NCBI RefSeq assembly: GCF_964355755.1
Contig: NC_092672.1
Coordinates: 23,308,501-23,372,500 of the forward strand
Reading direction: 5' to 3'
DNA length: 64,000 nt
Source: Antedon mediterranea
Taxonomy: Eukaryota > Echinodermata > Crinoidea > Comatulida > Antedonidae
Part shown: piece after piece, positions 30,247 to 45,100 of the stretch
Position numbering within the stretch: position 1 is the stretch's first letter
Layout of the letters: the number at the start of each line of letters is the position of its first letter
Translations under genes and position numbers: made by a program
Notes under the pieces: model-generated
The model's input: the letters and a program-made list of their open reading frames with translations, nothing else
What the model was told of the DNA's origin: nothing
Databases searched by the model: none

Positions 30247-33095
30247 CTGGTAAAAATAAATATTAAATTGTATCAAGAAAAATATTAGATTAAAAATCAT
30301 AAACTGAATGTTTATGATGTGAATACGGAGAATATTTCATGAAAATTAACTGATTGACCATTTAATGAGGCGGAACCAAGCACAGGTAATCTCTCAGTAA
30401 ATGAAATATACTCTATTCAACATTATTAGTTTCATAACACAGTACATATGATGATGTGTTAATTTAACATTAAAGTAAGTACATGTAAATGAGGATGTGT
30501 TAGTGATGAAGGAACATACTTCACATTGTAAAGTTTGTTGGTGCAGCGAAGATTGAAAATTGCGAGTTTTAAGTAAAAGCCTACCTCATCTGAATTCAAT
30601 TCATTTAATTGTTCATCTAACTTGCGTTGGTGTAAACGAATTGAATATCCAATCATAGCATACTGTATGACACGTGCTGCCTCATGTCGTCTCTTTACAT
30701 CTTTTCTCACCTTCCAGCCTCTAAAACCTACAACATATCAATTCTAGTTAGTGACAATTAGTGGCTTGGTTTGGTAACAGCATGATGCCTGCAAGATATT
30801 TGTCAAAACACTATTACAATCAATACCTGCTTGAATGATGACCACAGCTGCCTCTTGTTTACTTTTGGTTGCCAGGATCTTTCTCCACCACATCTGTATT
30901 ACACCAGCACTTAAATTGAATTCCTTCAATCTTGCAACTTCAAGTTTATCCAACTAAATGAAAAATAACGGAATATAATAAATATACAATGATGCAGATT
31001 CTTACTTACTTTTTTACAAGCTAAAAGTATTATAATTTGGTGCTACAACTTTTTCATAATGTTATAAGATAGCAATTTTACTGATTTTCAATGACTTACA
31101 CACATTTAACTGGGTAATAATTTTTAATAAAATGGTATTTTTTAAATTGTGTCAAATTAATTGTTCTTTTCTTTTTATATTTATATACTTTTTTAAAAAG
31201 AAAAATGCCTCAATTTTACATAATTATTTAGTTAATTTTGGTGAATTTCCTATCTTATTATTAAGTTATACGACAAAAATATTCCTGTAGCACTACTTTT
31301 AAAAATAAAGGTTTATTTCACAACACTCATTCAGCTCTACTCCACAGGTTTATATTATACAGATATTGCCTGCTTAGAGGTGAAATTCAACAATCAACAT
31401 TCCTGAGGGAATGATATTTTTCTCGAAGAACTATATATTACATCTGTTATATTAAAATATGTAGCAGTGTAAGTAGACTTGGCTGGGTCGGCAAGCCTAG
31501 TTCACCTTACCTTGGCGAAAAATGACCGTATAAAGTAAAAATAATTGCTAATGATTCGTTTGCCATAAAATATTCACTTAAATTAATTAAAATTTAATTT
31601 ATTCTACTGCAAATATAAAATAATTAAATTATTATTAAACTACTTTTAAGTACCTGTTCCTCTCTTAGGAATATCTTTGTTTTTCCAAACAAAAAGCTTT
31701 TCATTTTATTTTCTTTGTCTGCTTCAGCTAAAACCAGATTCGTAATAACAGCACATTTACTTTTTGTATCCAAATCTTTTACATCTTCTGAGTTTGACCT
31801 TATTAATAATTCATACCTCTTAAGAAAATCACTGTACAACATTCTATAAGAAAATTGTCATTATCATTCAGAATCAAGTATAACAAACAACACACTGGCA
31901 AGTATGTTAGTAGGTGTTCAACATGTACAGTATGCACAGGGATATATAGTATATATTATAAACAACACACTGGCAAGTATGTTAGTAGGTGTTCAACATG
32001 TACAGTATGCACAGGGATATATATAGTATATATTATAAACAACACACTGGCAAGTATGTTAGTAGGTGTTTAACATGTACAGTATGCACAGGGATATATA
32101 TAGTATATATTATAAACAACACACTGGCAAGTATGTTAGTAGGTGTTTAACATGTACAGTATGCACAGGGATATATATAGTATATATTATAAACAACACA
32201 CTGGCAAGTATGTTAGTAGGTGTTCAACATGTACAGTATGCACAGGGATATATATAGTATATATTATAAACATCACACTGGCAAGTATGTTAGTAGGTGT
32301 TCAACATGTACAGTATACACAGGGATATATATAGTATATATTATAAACAACACACTGGCAAGTATGTTAGTAGGTGTTTAACATGTACAGTATGCACAGG
32401 GATATATATAGTATATATTATAAACATCACACTGGCAAGTATGTTAGTAGGTGTTCAACATGTACAGTATACACAGGGATATATATAGTATATATTATAA
32501 ACAACACACTGGCAAGTATGTTAGTAGGTGTTTAACATGTACAGTATGCACAGGGATATATATAGTATATATTATAAACAACACACTGGCAAGTATGTTA
32601 GTAGGTGTTTAACATGTACAGTATGCACAGGGATATATATAGTATATATTATAAACATCACAGGCACAGAATAAATTCTACATTGCCCGGTGATATACTG
32701 AAATTCAATTAATTAATTTGAAACGATGAAGATGAGGAAATCTGTGAGAATGAGAAAAAGTGGCCTCCACCAAGATTCAAACCCGGAACCTTCTGCTTGA
32801 TGTCCTAACCATTAGACAACTGGGGCTTTCATGGTATTGTTCAAACTCGATTGGATCGTCGTGGTAAGGCGGTATAGCACTAGTCCCTCAGTTGTACGCA
32901 CACACATCAGAGATCAAATTGATACGCCCTCATCTTTCAGTATATATATACATATATATATAAATCCAAAGGCAAATTACTGAACAAAATGACAATGCTG
33001 TGGGTATCAGTGGCTGGATCTCAATGGAGATACACAAATAAAAAGCGAAAAGCTAAATCAAAACGATAAAGTAAACAGCCTTCATCAGTGCAATA

Positions 33096-33162
<67 letters not shown>

Positions 33163-36100
33163 TGTAAGTCCTAGAGCAAGCTGTTTAATTGGGATTGTAA
33201 TAGTCAAAAATACAGTAAAATACAAATTACAACAAATAAGAAGGTTGTAACATGTTTAGTGCAACCTATAAAACAATACAACACAACCATTTTAGTTTTT
33301 GCTTAATTATTCAATATCGAAAACAAACAGGTGTAAGCTGACCTGGTAGGGAAGCCTGTTGCACTGATCTCAATTGTTTCAAGTTAACTTAACTAAACAA
33401 GGATATCAACCAGTCATAGATGGGTACATTGTTAGTGCAAAAAGACACAAAACAACAGCTGTAAGCTGACCTGGTAGGGAAGCCTGTTGCACTAATCTGA
33501 ATTGTTTCAAGAACACCGCAAGCACGTAGTTGATTTATAACATGAACGTTATCAAAGCTGTCTGGTTGACACTCAAGACTTGGTTTGATACAGCGGATGT
33601 AGTGAGGTGTTGTTTCATGTAAAGTAGCCATAAGACTGTCCAATGAATTCTAAGATATAAGATACAATTGTTAGATTGTTACCCCGAAGATTACATGTAA
33701 AAACTATGGTATCAACCAAAATAAGTATAAGTAAATACAAAATGGAGGAAATATGTCTGATAATCAAAAAATAAAATATCTTGCATATATTATTAGTTAC
33801 ATTTTCAACAGAAGTAAAAAAAAAAATTGGGAAGAAATAATTTGAGTGATCCTGCAGATGTTTATTTGATTTATTTCAGCGTCATAAAAAACAATTTACA
33901 GATAAATTACAATTAATATAATATACAGGAAACAAAATATGAAACATCAACAATATACAAAAACAGGGATGCTGAGGATAACCCATAAAAGTCCTTGTTT
34001 CCCTGTTTTCTCCTTTTTTCAAGAAAAAGCAAAAACAACAACAAAGCAAAAAAACCTATCTAAATTCTAAAGCAAGAGCTCAGTCTTGAAGCTATTTTTC
34101 CATACTAAATTCATCAAGAGTCTAAATTAAGTTTTGAATGAGTTTCAACTTTCAGGATTCTGTACCTTAAATTTTGATACCACTGTAGAAGTAGTCTTTT
34201 TGCCTTTTGTTTTACTTGGACTCTGAAAAAAATTCATAAAATTAACATATTTTAGGTTAAACAGAACTATTGACATAATTGACAAGATGCAAAGACATTA
34301 TAAATATCACACATTTATTCGGCATTGTTCTTTGTTTAAAAGTTTCATGATGTAACATTGATGAAGACAGAACTTAAAAAGCAATGGTATAGTGTTAGTA
34401 CGGTGTTACTACAGTGTTAGTATGGTGTTAGTATGGTGTTACTACAGTGTTAGTATGGTGTTACTACAGTGTTAGTATGGTGTTACTACATTGTTAGTAT
34501 GGTGTTACTACATTGTTAGTATGGTGTTACTACATTGTTAGTATGGTGTTACTACATTGTTAGTATGGTGTTACTACATTGTTAGTATGGTGTTACTACA
34601 TTGTTAGTATGGTGTTACTACATTGTTAGTATGGTGTTACTACATTGTTAGTATGGTGTTACTACATTGTTAGTATGGTGTTACTACAGTGTTAGTATGG
34701 TGTTACTACATTGTTAGTATGGTGTTACTACATTGTTAGTATGGTGTTACTACAGTGTTAGTATGGTGTTACTACATTGTTAGTATGGTGTTACTACATT
34801 GTTAGTATGGTGTTACTACATTGTTAGTATGGTGTTACTACAGTGTTAGTATGGTGTTACTACATTGTTAGTATGGTGTTACTACATTGTTAGTATGGTG
34901 TTACTACATTGTTAGTATGGTGTTACTACATTGTTAGTATGGTGTTACTACAGTGTTAGTTTGATGTTACTATGGTGTTACTACATTGTTAGTATGGTGT
35001 TAGTATAGTGTTACTATGGAGTTTAAAAACAAATGATAAGATCAATCACCTGTAAACTGGTAACATTAGCATCAACTAATTGTTGCACAAACTTCTTGCT
35101 GCTAATTTTAAGCAAATCTACAAGTTCTGCTGGAATACCATCCTAAAAACATCAAATGATACACAATAGATTAATTAGTAAATGAACATTCACCTGTGTA
35201 CACTGCACATCAAATCTAATGAGCAAATATAATGTAATAGCAATAAGGTTTCCATTCAAAGTAAATATTATAGGGATACTCAGAAAAAAAGCCATTGTAA
35301 TAGGGCAGGAGTTTCGTTTCGTTTCGTTTCGTTTATTTATTTTTTCCACTCACTTATATATATATATATATCATTTACATTTACATAACATATATTAAAT
35401 GTGGGTGGATGGAAGTCACAGTAAGTTCACTGAACTTTAAGTCGTGACTCCCGTATGCCTAAGTATACTAACATTGCTACAGAGTAGACTAAAATATGAA
35501 TATATAATAGTGAAAGTACATAAAATAAAGAAAATAAAAAAATTTTAAATTATAGAAGTTAAGATAAACCAGGCAATTATATAATATATGAAAAAAAGGG
35601 ATAATGATAACAATTAGAGTACAATATGAAATATAATTAAATATGGTATAATAACAAGTATAACGATACAATGTAGCTGAGATTATTGTATACCAGGGTG
35701 AAGGATTTAATGCCATGTATCACCACCAAATAAATAAGGATAAAAGATCGGCGAAAAATTATGTAGCATATTCTGACACCATTTTGTGTTTGAAATTAGA
35801 TTTAAAACTAGAAAAGGAAGATTTCTGTTTAAGTTCATTTGAGAGTGAAGTCCAAAGTTTGGGACCAAAATAATACATAGAAAATCGTCGAGCCTTAACA
35901 TTTAAATTATCAAGGATATAATTGTTAACAGAGGATCGGGTTTTATAGGAATGGCGTTCGTCAATTCTTGTAAATAAAGCATTAAAATGTGAAGGCAGTA
36001 AATTGTTAGATAAACGGTACATAAATGAGGCAACTTGTAATTTATTTAAATCATAAATGTTTAAAACATTAAATCTTTTAAAAAGTAATTTTGTATGGGC

Positions 36101-39100
36101 TCTAAATGATTCTCCCGCGCAAATCCGAAGTGCACGTTTTTGTAGTTTAAAAAGGCGGTCAATTTGAGTTTTCTCTAGACTTGTCCAGGGGCATAACGTA
36201 TTAAATTTATCTAGAGTAATTGCCCAACATAAATTGGCATAAGAAAGGTAAGGCAAAACTAAAGTATTATAAAGGGTTAATAAGGTTTTTTGAGGGAAGA
36301 TATGTTTTAATTTGTTCAATATTCCAACATTTCTAGAAACTAGATTACTGATTTTATTTATATGTAGTTTCCAAGTCAGAGAGGCATCTATGGTTACTCC
36401 TAAAAATTGTGTTTCATTAACTCGTTTGATCATTTTATTATCAATGTATATTTGTTCATTTAAAGAATTTGAAATTTTACGTTTAGAAAATATTATATAG
36501 TTCGTTTTGAATGTATTAAGAGTTAATTTATTGTGTTTGAGCCAATTTGAAACTTTAAGTAACTCATCATTGACAATTTTAAACAAGGTATTTAATTTAG
36601 GATGAGAGAAAAAAAAATTTGTGTCGTCAGCAAATAAGATAAAATTTAGTAATTTAGAGCTGTTTGGTATATCGTTAACAAAAATCAGGAATAAGAGTGG
36701 TCCAAGAATCGATCCTTAATAAAATTATTTAAGGAAGTAAACTGAACACGATTGGAAAGGTAGCTTTTAATTAGTTTTAAAGGAAGGCCTCTGATACCGT
36801 AATTTGAAAGTTTATGAATTAAAATATCGTGGTTAATAGTATCGAAGGCCTTAGATAAATCAAGGAAAATGCCAACAGAAAACTCATTTTTACTCAGGGC
36901 AATTGTAATTTTGTCAAAAATATCTAATAAAGCAAGATCTGTTGAATACTTTTTCCTGAAACCATATTGGCCTTTAAATAAAATGTTATGTTTAGTTAAA
37001 AAGGAAGAAATTCGATTATGCATTATTTTTTCAATTAATTTTGAGAAACAAGGAAGTAGGGAGATTGGTCTGTAGTTATTGAAATGATGAGGATCTTCTT
37101 TCTTGTAGATAGGGATGACTTTAGCTATTTTAAAAGAATCAGGAAAAATACCGGTTTGAAAAGAAGTATTAAAAATGTGAGTTAAGGGTTTGCATATAAA
37201 ATTAGAAACACGTTTAATAATTTTATTGGAAAACCCATCAAACCCAGGAGATTTATTATCTTTGAGGGAAAGTATTATACTGACAACTTCATGTTCGGTT
37301 ACAGGACTAAGAAAGAGAGAGTGCACACATGGACGAGGTAGGGTAGAAGTATAATTATCATTATCCGACACATGTATTTTGTTAACTAAATTTGGCCCTA
37401 TACTAGTAAAATAATTATTGAATTCAGTTGCAATTTGTTGAGGATTATTTAATTCAATGTCATTGTTAATAAAGTGAGAAGGAAACGGTTTACGAGATTT
37501 CTTGCCAAGGACTCCATTTATTGTTTGCCAGGTTTTTTGTATGTTATTTTTATGGAATTCAAATTTGTCACTGAAGTAATTCTTTTGGGCAGTACGAAGG
37601 ATTTTGGTAAGTACATTTCGATATTTAACATATTTATCTTTGTCCTTTTGCTTTTTAGATATAAGAAATGTTTTATATAATTTGTGTTTTTTGTCGATAG
37701 ATTTAATTAAGCATTTAGTTATCCAAGGTTTTTTTTCTTTCCGAATATTTCGTCTGGAACGAGTGGTTTTAATGTTGTTATTATATAATGTACTAAATAT
37801 GTCGTTGAATAAAGCGTATGCCTCATTGGGTTCATTGGAGTTATAAATACTAGTCCAGTCAACATTTGACAAATCATTACTTAAGGCAGAAATTGAAATA
37901 TCATTGACTTTTTTTATGTATATATATTTTGATTTAGGTTTCAGGTGTTGGAGAGGTTCTGATTTATGTACTAACAAGAAAACAGGAAAGTGATCCGAGA
38001 TGTCCGAATATAGAATTCCGGAAGAAATGTTATCGTATAGATTATTACAAAAAATATTGTCGATTAAAGTTGCAGAATTACGCGCAATTCTAGTTGGCCT
38101 AGTAATAAGAGGATAATAATTTGATTGAAATAAAGTATTAACAAAATCAGAAGTACCTTTATGTGTTTTGGAATTTAACAAGTTAATATTAAAGTCTCCT
38201 GAAATATATGCTGTTTTTTTCTCATTATTAATGGTGTCAATTAAATTAGAGATATCTTTATTAAATGTGTTAATGGATAATTCAGGCAAACGATATACTA
38301 CTCCAAGGATTATGTTTTTGGGTTGTGCATCGATTTCAATGAAAAGAGATTCCGAACCATTAGTAATGATAAATGATAAATCAGGGCGAAGAATATATTT
38401 AAATCTCTGGTGTAGGTAAATGGCAACGCCTCCTCCTGGTCTTTCAGCTCGTGAAACATGCAAGAGGTTATAATTGGGAATATTATAAAAGGAAAAAGGC
38501 GTATTATGATTAAAAAAAGTTTCGGTGAAGCATAGTGTTGGTAAATTGATTGTTCGTTAACTTGATGAAATTGTAATATTGGAGAGCATATGTGGTTAAA
38601 TAGGTTGAAACACTCTTGTCGTTTTCTAAATTGAATTGTGTTAGTGAACCAATTCTTATTTTGATATAAAAACAGAGAAATGTAATACTGTAAGATGAGC
38701 ACGTACTCCAGACTGAAAAAAGATGGCAGCCGTAAATGTGTTCAAAAACATTATTTAACATAACAAATAATAATCTAATATAATACATTCACATATTCTT
38801 GTCAAAGCACAGTGAAGATTTATAAATCGCAATGGAATGAATAAATTCTAGGTAATCTAGCATTTTTGTATTTGAGGATCATATAGAATGCGTTCACGGT
38901 TATACGCTTAACACGCTGCATTGTGTATTGTTCTCACGCAGATAGGCTCAACACAGGCATATAGCAGTGCGTACTGCGTAGGGCATATCTGATTGGTCGA
39001 TTGAAAGTCGCTATTTTGTTGGTTCCCTCTCCATAGAGAATCACCTTTTGAACTGCGATAACAGAGCATAATAATAGATAGAGCATTACCTATAGCTACA

Positions 39101-42100
39101 AACAGCCATTCATACATTTTACTGTGGTATTTATTTTCAGTTATAAGATTATGAGAAATGAGTTTAAACGAAGCAGATGCACTATTCCATAATTGTAATG
39201 CTTTGAGAAACTATTTATGAACTTCTAACCCCCTTTTTTTGTGAATATACTGTAAAACTGGCTTTCAGTTGTAAGTATATTACCTTATTCTTTTCAATTA
39301 GACCATCCACTTGGTACGTAACTTTCTCTGCATAGTGATGCACAACAAAAGCTGGTGATGTCACTGATATATGTGCACGAGATAAGCTTGCACTGCTGAT
39401 GGTGTCATAAATAAACTAACAAAATGAACTTGGATCTGAATGTCTGTTTAACTTGCATAGCTATAAACAAGATAAACTTGCAATTAGAAAGTAAATGACA
39501 TAATAACATGATTGTGATCCTTAGATGGACAGTCTCCACTAAGCACAACAACTTGTAGTTTACAACTGGTTGTGGTGTTACTGTACTTTTGAATCTAACT
39601 CACTGGGCATAAGGTCACTCACCATCACTGATGTGCAGCAGGTGAATATTGGGGTTAAGCTTGAGGTGCAAAAGTACATCAGCAGCAGGTTTTCTAGTGT
39701 AAACTAGGCTCAAAAGTTCATTATTTATCTTCTTACAAACTACAGTTTATTTATTGATTTGGGCAATCAAGACAAACTATGGTTTTCAAGACAAACTATG
39801 CCTGTCGGGTAAAAACCACTTTTTTTCAAAATGTAAAATTCAAAATAGGAAGGAGTTATTATTTTACGACATACTGTACTACGATTGAGAAAGGCGAATT
39901 CTTAATACAGCACTGGGACAACTCATCTTTTTGTTGTCATACATGCAGCATGGTTTCATGGTACAGCAGTTTATCTTTCAATAAAAAGTACAAACTACAG
40001 AATACAGGTTGTCTTTTTCAACCATTATTTTTCGTCTTGCGAAAAACTATGACTTACAAACGTATTGTTTGTATTTTAATCGAAAGACAAACTACGACAC
40101 CCCAATATTCAACATCAAAACATGTTTTATTGTCAGTGGAATAGCAACACTTACTTGATTCATGAGAGCAAATATACTGATGTTGCCTTCAATAACATCA
40201 AGACATGTTTTATTGTCAGTAAAGTCTTCAAATTGCCATGGAATTCCCTCAGATTGACAGTCATCCTAAAATAATATAAAGATGACTATTTAATCAGCAG
40301 TATGATTATCTTTATAAAGGTTCATCATTATCACTATTAGATAAAAAAAAAAGTGAATGATAATTCTCATAAACTTTAATTATTATTGTTATCTTATTAT
40401 CATTTTATATTGTATTATAATTATACTAGTATTTTGATATTGAGTTTTTTAAGTTTTATTTATTTAACAACATATTTATACAGGATTATTTTCATTTATT
40501 TTTATTAATTAATAAAAGAACTGTATTTATTATCACTCTTATATGGTGCTAATAAAACACTGTTGCGACAAACGGTATTTTATTTTATTTTGTTTCATAC
40601 TCATCCAACAGCGAGTAACCCGCAAATTACAGGATGGATAAACTATTTAAAAATTTCACAAGACAAACATATACACAAGATGCTCTAAACTTTGGGAGTG
40701 GAGTTGTAAATTGTCATGAGAAAAAAACCCTGACATATGACAGGACTTGAACCCAGGACCCTTAGATTGGTAGCCAAGCATCATAACCACCAAGCCACAG
40801 CCATAGCATACTCTATATATAGAAAATAAGTTTGTTGGAATACCTGTTCTACTTTGAGGAAGTTGTGCACAAAATGTTGCTGAAGCTTCTCATTTGCATA
40901 ATTTATGCATAATTGCTCCAAACTGTTAAATGAAAAACTTTCAAATCCATAGACATCCAGTAGACCAATGTAAGACTGCCAACTCCTGGCCATGGTACAG
41001 CCATTGATGAATCCAACGAGCCAATCAAAACTCTGAAACGTTAAACCATAATTTAGTCACAGTCTTCAAAGCTAGTTTTTTTTGGTAAAACCAAAGTGGG
41101 GTTGAAAAAGTTTGCATGTAAACATTTTCTCCTGTTACATACTAACTACATGACAAAGAAAAAAATTAGGCAGAAAAAAGTCAGGCCATGACAGAAAGAG
41201 AGATTAGGCAGAAAGAAAGAAGTCAGGCCATGACAGCAATAGAGATTAGGCAAGAAAAAAAATAAATTAAATTGACTAAGTATTAGAGTTTGCATGTATG
41301 TATGTTTATTTTATTTTTGTGAATGTTTAAAGGTGTATGTAGGATTTGCTGTGGGCAATCCACCTCAGTGCAACCCAGCATGCATATGGGGAAGCAAATA
41401 AAAGTTATTGGATTTGTACAACATCTTCTGTGGGTTTGTTTTGAATGTATAACAGGTCAGTAAAAAGGCAAATACTACACAACAAGAATCATTTTCAAAA
41501 GAGTAAATAGGTTTCTTTCACTACAAACAAATATAGCTTTAATGTTTGTAAAATACCTGGCATAGAGTAACTTTGCAAGACAATCTCTCCTTGTATGCCA
41601 TTCATCTTTTAAGCAAGGTTTCATATAAGACACTCTTTCTACGCTTGTGAGATGCAGTGATTTGTCGGAATGCAAGACATCTAGTTAAGGCACCAACATC
41701 AAGACCAAGTAACTGTGCAGCAGCATTAACAGATGTGTCAACTCCTGATGAAGCAACATCAATAGTACAACAATATGATATATTGAATAATTAGTAAATT
41801 AGAAAATCTCTCTTTCGCTGAAATATTTTGTCAACATTTTTTGAAGATGGAGAAGAATATTAATAAGATTATTTAAGATTTTAAAATGATATAATTATTA
41901 ACGATATTTTTTTAGATATTTTGTGACCAACAATATCGTATCATTGGGCATGTATGGAAGCAGTTTCAATGCTAGAGAAGAAATTGGCCTGTTGACGGTT
42001 GCTGCGTCAGGAGCGGGCACCACAGGTTGTTCCTGGTGCTGGGGTTGTGCTGGAGGTTGCGGTAGCTGTCGTTGTTGCTGTTGTCCTTCCATTTTAAGTT

Positions 42101-45100
42101 AAATTCGGTATAAGAAAGTCGAGGGACACCACTTTAGTATGGATGAATGACACTCTCAGTTCCATGCCTCTTTAGTAGGGTGTCACCACTTTAGAAGTAT
42201 GTCGAGGGTCACCACTTTAGTAATTGTCGGCGCAACGGTAAAATAAAACAACTACTAAATGTATACAGTAAACTATGCAATTTATTCCAAGTGAATCAAG
42301 TGAGGATTCTTAATAAATAGATAAAATATACAATATACAATATTTGATAAGACAATGCAATAAACGGTGTAGCTAAGATGCTGGTTGAGAAAAGAGTGTT
42401 AATAATGTGGTCAGTGCATGATAATATTGGGCTTGGCCCATCTCATCTGACCAATTAGGATTAAGAGAATTAATGTGGTTTTCTGTTAGAGTCATTAACA
42501 TTCTTAAAATCCATTAGCTAGAAAAGTGAAGGTAACAGGAAGGTAACCTGTCAATGTGAGGTTAAATAAAGAGATATATAGAGGATGTATAAATAATCAA
42601 ATTAAAAGTAAATGTTGAAATGTTTAAAGGCTATGTGGTAGGTCTGCTACACTACCATAATATTAAGGTATTCCTTATGTCCGTTTTTAGTTATTTCTCA
42701 TATATTATATTATGGTAGAAATAAAAACAAATAAAAAAATACTTAAAAGATATATATACTGTTGATAGAATATTTTGAATCATAAGTAAACGCCAATTTA
42801 TTATAAACATAATCTATTAAAACTTAAAGGTTGCAACTACTTTAAGCTGAACTATAAATACTGTATGCAATCTTACAGGTCGCAACTACTTTAAGCTAAA
42901 CTATAAATACTGTATGCAATCTTAAAGGTTGCAACTACTTTAAGCTAAACTATAAATACTGTAAGCAATCTTAAAGGTTGCAACTACTTTAAGCTAAACT
43001 ATAAATACTGTATGCAATCTTAAAGGTCGCAACTACTTTAAGCTAAACTATAAATACTGTATGCAATCTTAAAGGTCGCAACTACTTTAAGCTAAACTAT
43101 AAATACTGTATGCAATCCTAAAGGTTGCAACTACTTTAAGCTAAACTATAAATACTGTATGCAATCTTAAAGGTCGCAACTACTTTAAGCTAAACTATAA
43201 ATACTGTATGCAATCTTAAAGGTTGCAACTACTTTAAGCTAAACTATAAATACTGTATGCAATCTTAAAGGTTGCAACTACTTTAAGCTAAACTATAAAT
43301 ACTGTATGCAATCTTAAAGGTTGCAACTACTTTAAGCCAAACTATAAATACTGTATGCAATCTTAAAGGTCGCAACTACTTTAAGCTAAACTACAAATAC
43401 TGTATGCAATCTTAAAGGTTGCAACTACTTTAAGCTGAACTATAAATACTGTATGCAATCTTTTTATTGGTATAATACAGAAAATAATTAAACAGCATAA
43501 CCTTTATATCATTTACCTTGTTTTTCAGAATCAATTTCACATGGTCCAGTGACATCATCACTAATAAACTCTATATTTCCAAGATAAAGTATACCACTTA
43601 GAACCTACAAATAAACACATTTTCAAATTCAATTCAATAATTCAAAAAATACAATTATAACATTACTATTAGATTTATGTATAAAAAACATCAAAGTCTA
43701 TTATCACTTATTTATATACTACCATTTGATTTACATTACCATAAATGTGTAAAAGTTGTTTTGAATCAATATACTATCATAATTGTAAAAACTAGGTAAA
43801 AGTTCACTGATGTTTACTGTCCACATGTGCTGGATTAGTTCAACCAAGGCATCTAAACACATTGCTTTGGTTCAGTTAGTTCACTGATGTTTACTGTCCA
43901 CATGTGCTGGATTAGTTCAACCAAGGCATCTAAACACATTGTTTTGGTTCAGTTACTAATAATATCACCATCACTAAGTTTAACCATGTTTTACCAGTTA
44001 ATTCACTCTTCCCTGGTAAAATAATGTTTGTTAAGTAACCAGTTCTAATTAAGTAAAAGTTTCTTAATTTAAATAATTCTTGTTGCTTTGACCTGCTAAG
44101 TCCAACATTATATTATTTGCTTACTAACTAATTAAGTAAAAGTTTCTTACTTTAAATAATTCTTGTTGCTGTGACCTGCTAAGTCCAACATTAGACATTG
44201 CTTACTAACTAATTAAGTAAAAGTTTCTTACTTTAAATAATTCTTGTTGCTTTGACTTGCTAAGTCCAACATTAGACATTGCTTACTAACTAATTAAGTA
44301 AAAGTTTCTTACTTTAAATAATTCTTGTTGCTGTGACTTGCTAAGTCCAACATTAGACATTGCCTACTAACTAATTAAGTAAAAGTTTCTTACTTTAAAT
44401 AATTCTTGTTGCTGTGACCTGCTAAGTCCAACATTACACATTGCTTGCTTTGTAACTATAAAATCTTGTTTATCCTTTTGATTACATGCATCTTCTGAAC
44501 GGTTTAGTGTCACATAGTTTAAGTTGTCTGAACTCAATACATTTGGTAGTAACCAGTTCCTCATTTCCCTTTCATTTGCGCCAAACAGCATCTATGATAA
44601 TTTGAAAGAAGAAATGTTAATGATATTATTAAAAAGACTAATAATGAGAATAATATAAACTAATAATATATTTCATGCTTTGATAACATTAGTAGAGTGA
44701 GTGCTTTCTTGCCCAATATTACAAAATATTACAAAGTGACAATTTTGTTTCAAGATGTTTAATATCAGTACCAGAAAGATCCTTTTCACATCTGCCTACA
44801 TTGATCTCCAGACTTATTACATGTTTTCATATTTACTCACGAACCTTGTGAAATCACGGGAGAAGTATTGTCATTGTATAGTTGATGGTGCTATCATTAG
44901 TACAATCTCAAGTTTGTGAGAACAAAAAAGTCACGCTTCGATACTTTCAAACAGGTGTATGGTCAGTTAAATACCAGGACAAAGCACAAATGCGTAGAAG
45001 AAACAAAAAAACAGGCCCCTGTGAATATCAGTAGATTTTTAAAAACATGATTACAACCAAAGGGTACATGTTTGCTATTAGCCTACTCACTTTAGAAACA

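Noticed and set aside
31855-32488. Overlapping frames of 63-72 codons with CTVCTGIY-type peptides
   Set aside because: They arise from the 77-bp minisatellite, which is read in all three frames in turn.
32755-32830. tRNA gene on the minus strand
   Set aside because: It resembles tRNA in the A and B boxes only, with no complete clover-leaf seen.
36312-38419. Several plus-strand frames of 62-83 codons
   Set aside because: Antisense shadows of the LINE coding region.
39779-40144. 121-codon plus-strand frame
   Set aside because: Lies antisense across a MYO19 intron, has no domain and no splice or start context.
34390-43462. Regular short repeats (22 bp and 49 bp) that look like CRISPR arrays at first sight
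   Set aside because: Units are directly adjacent without unique spacers, and the sequence is eukaryotic with introns.
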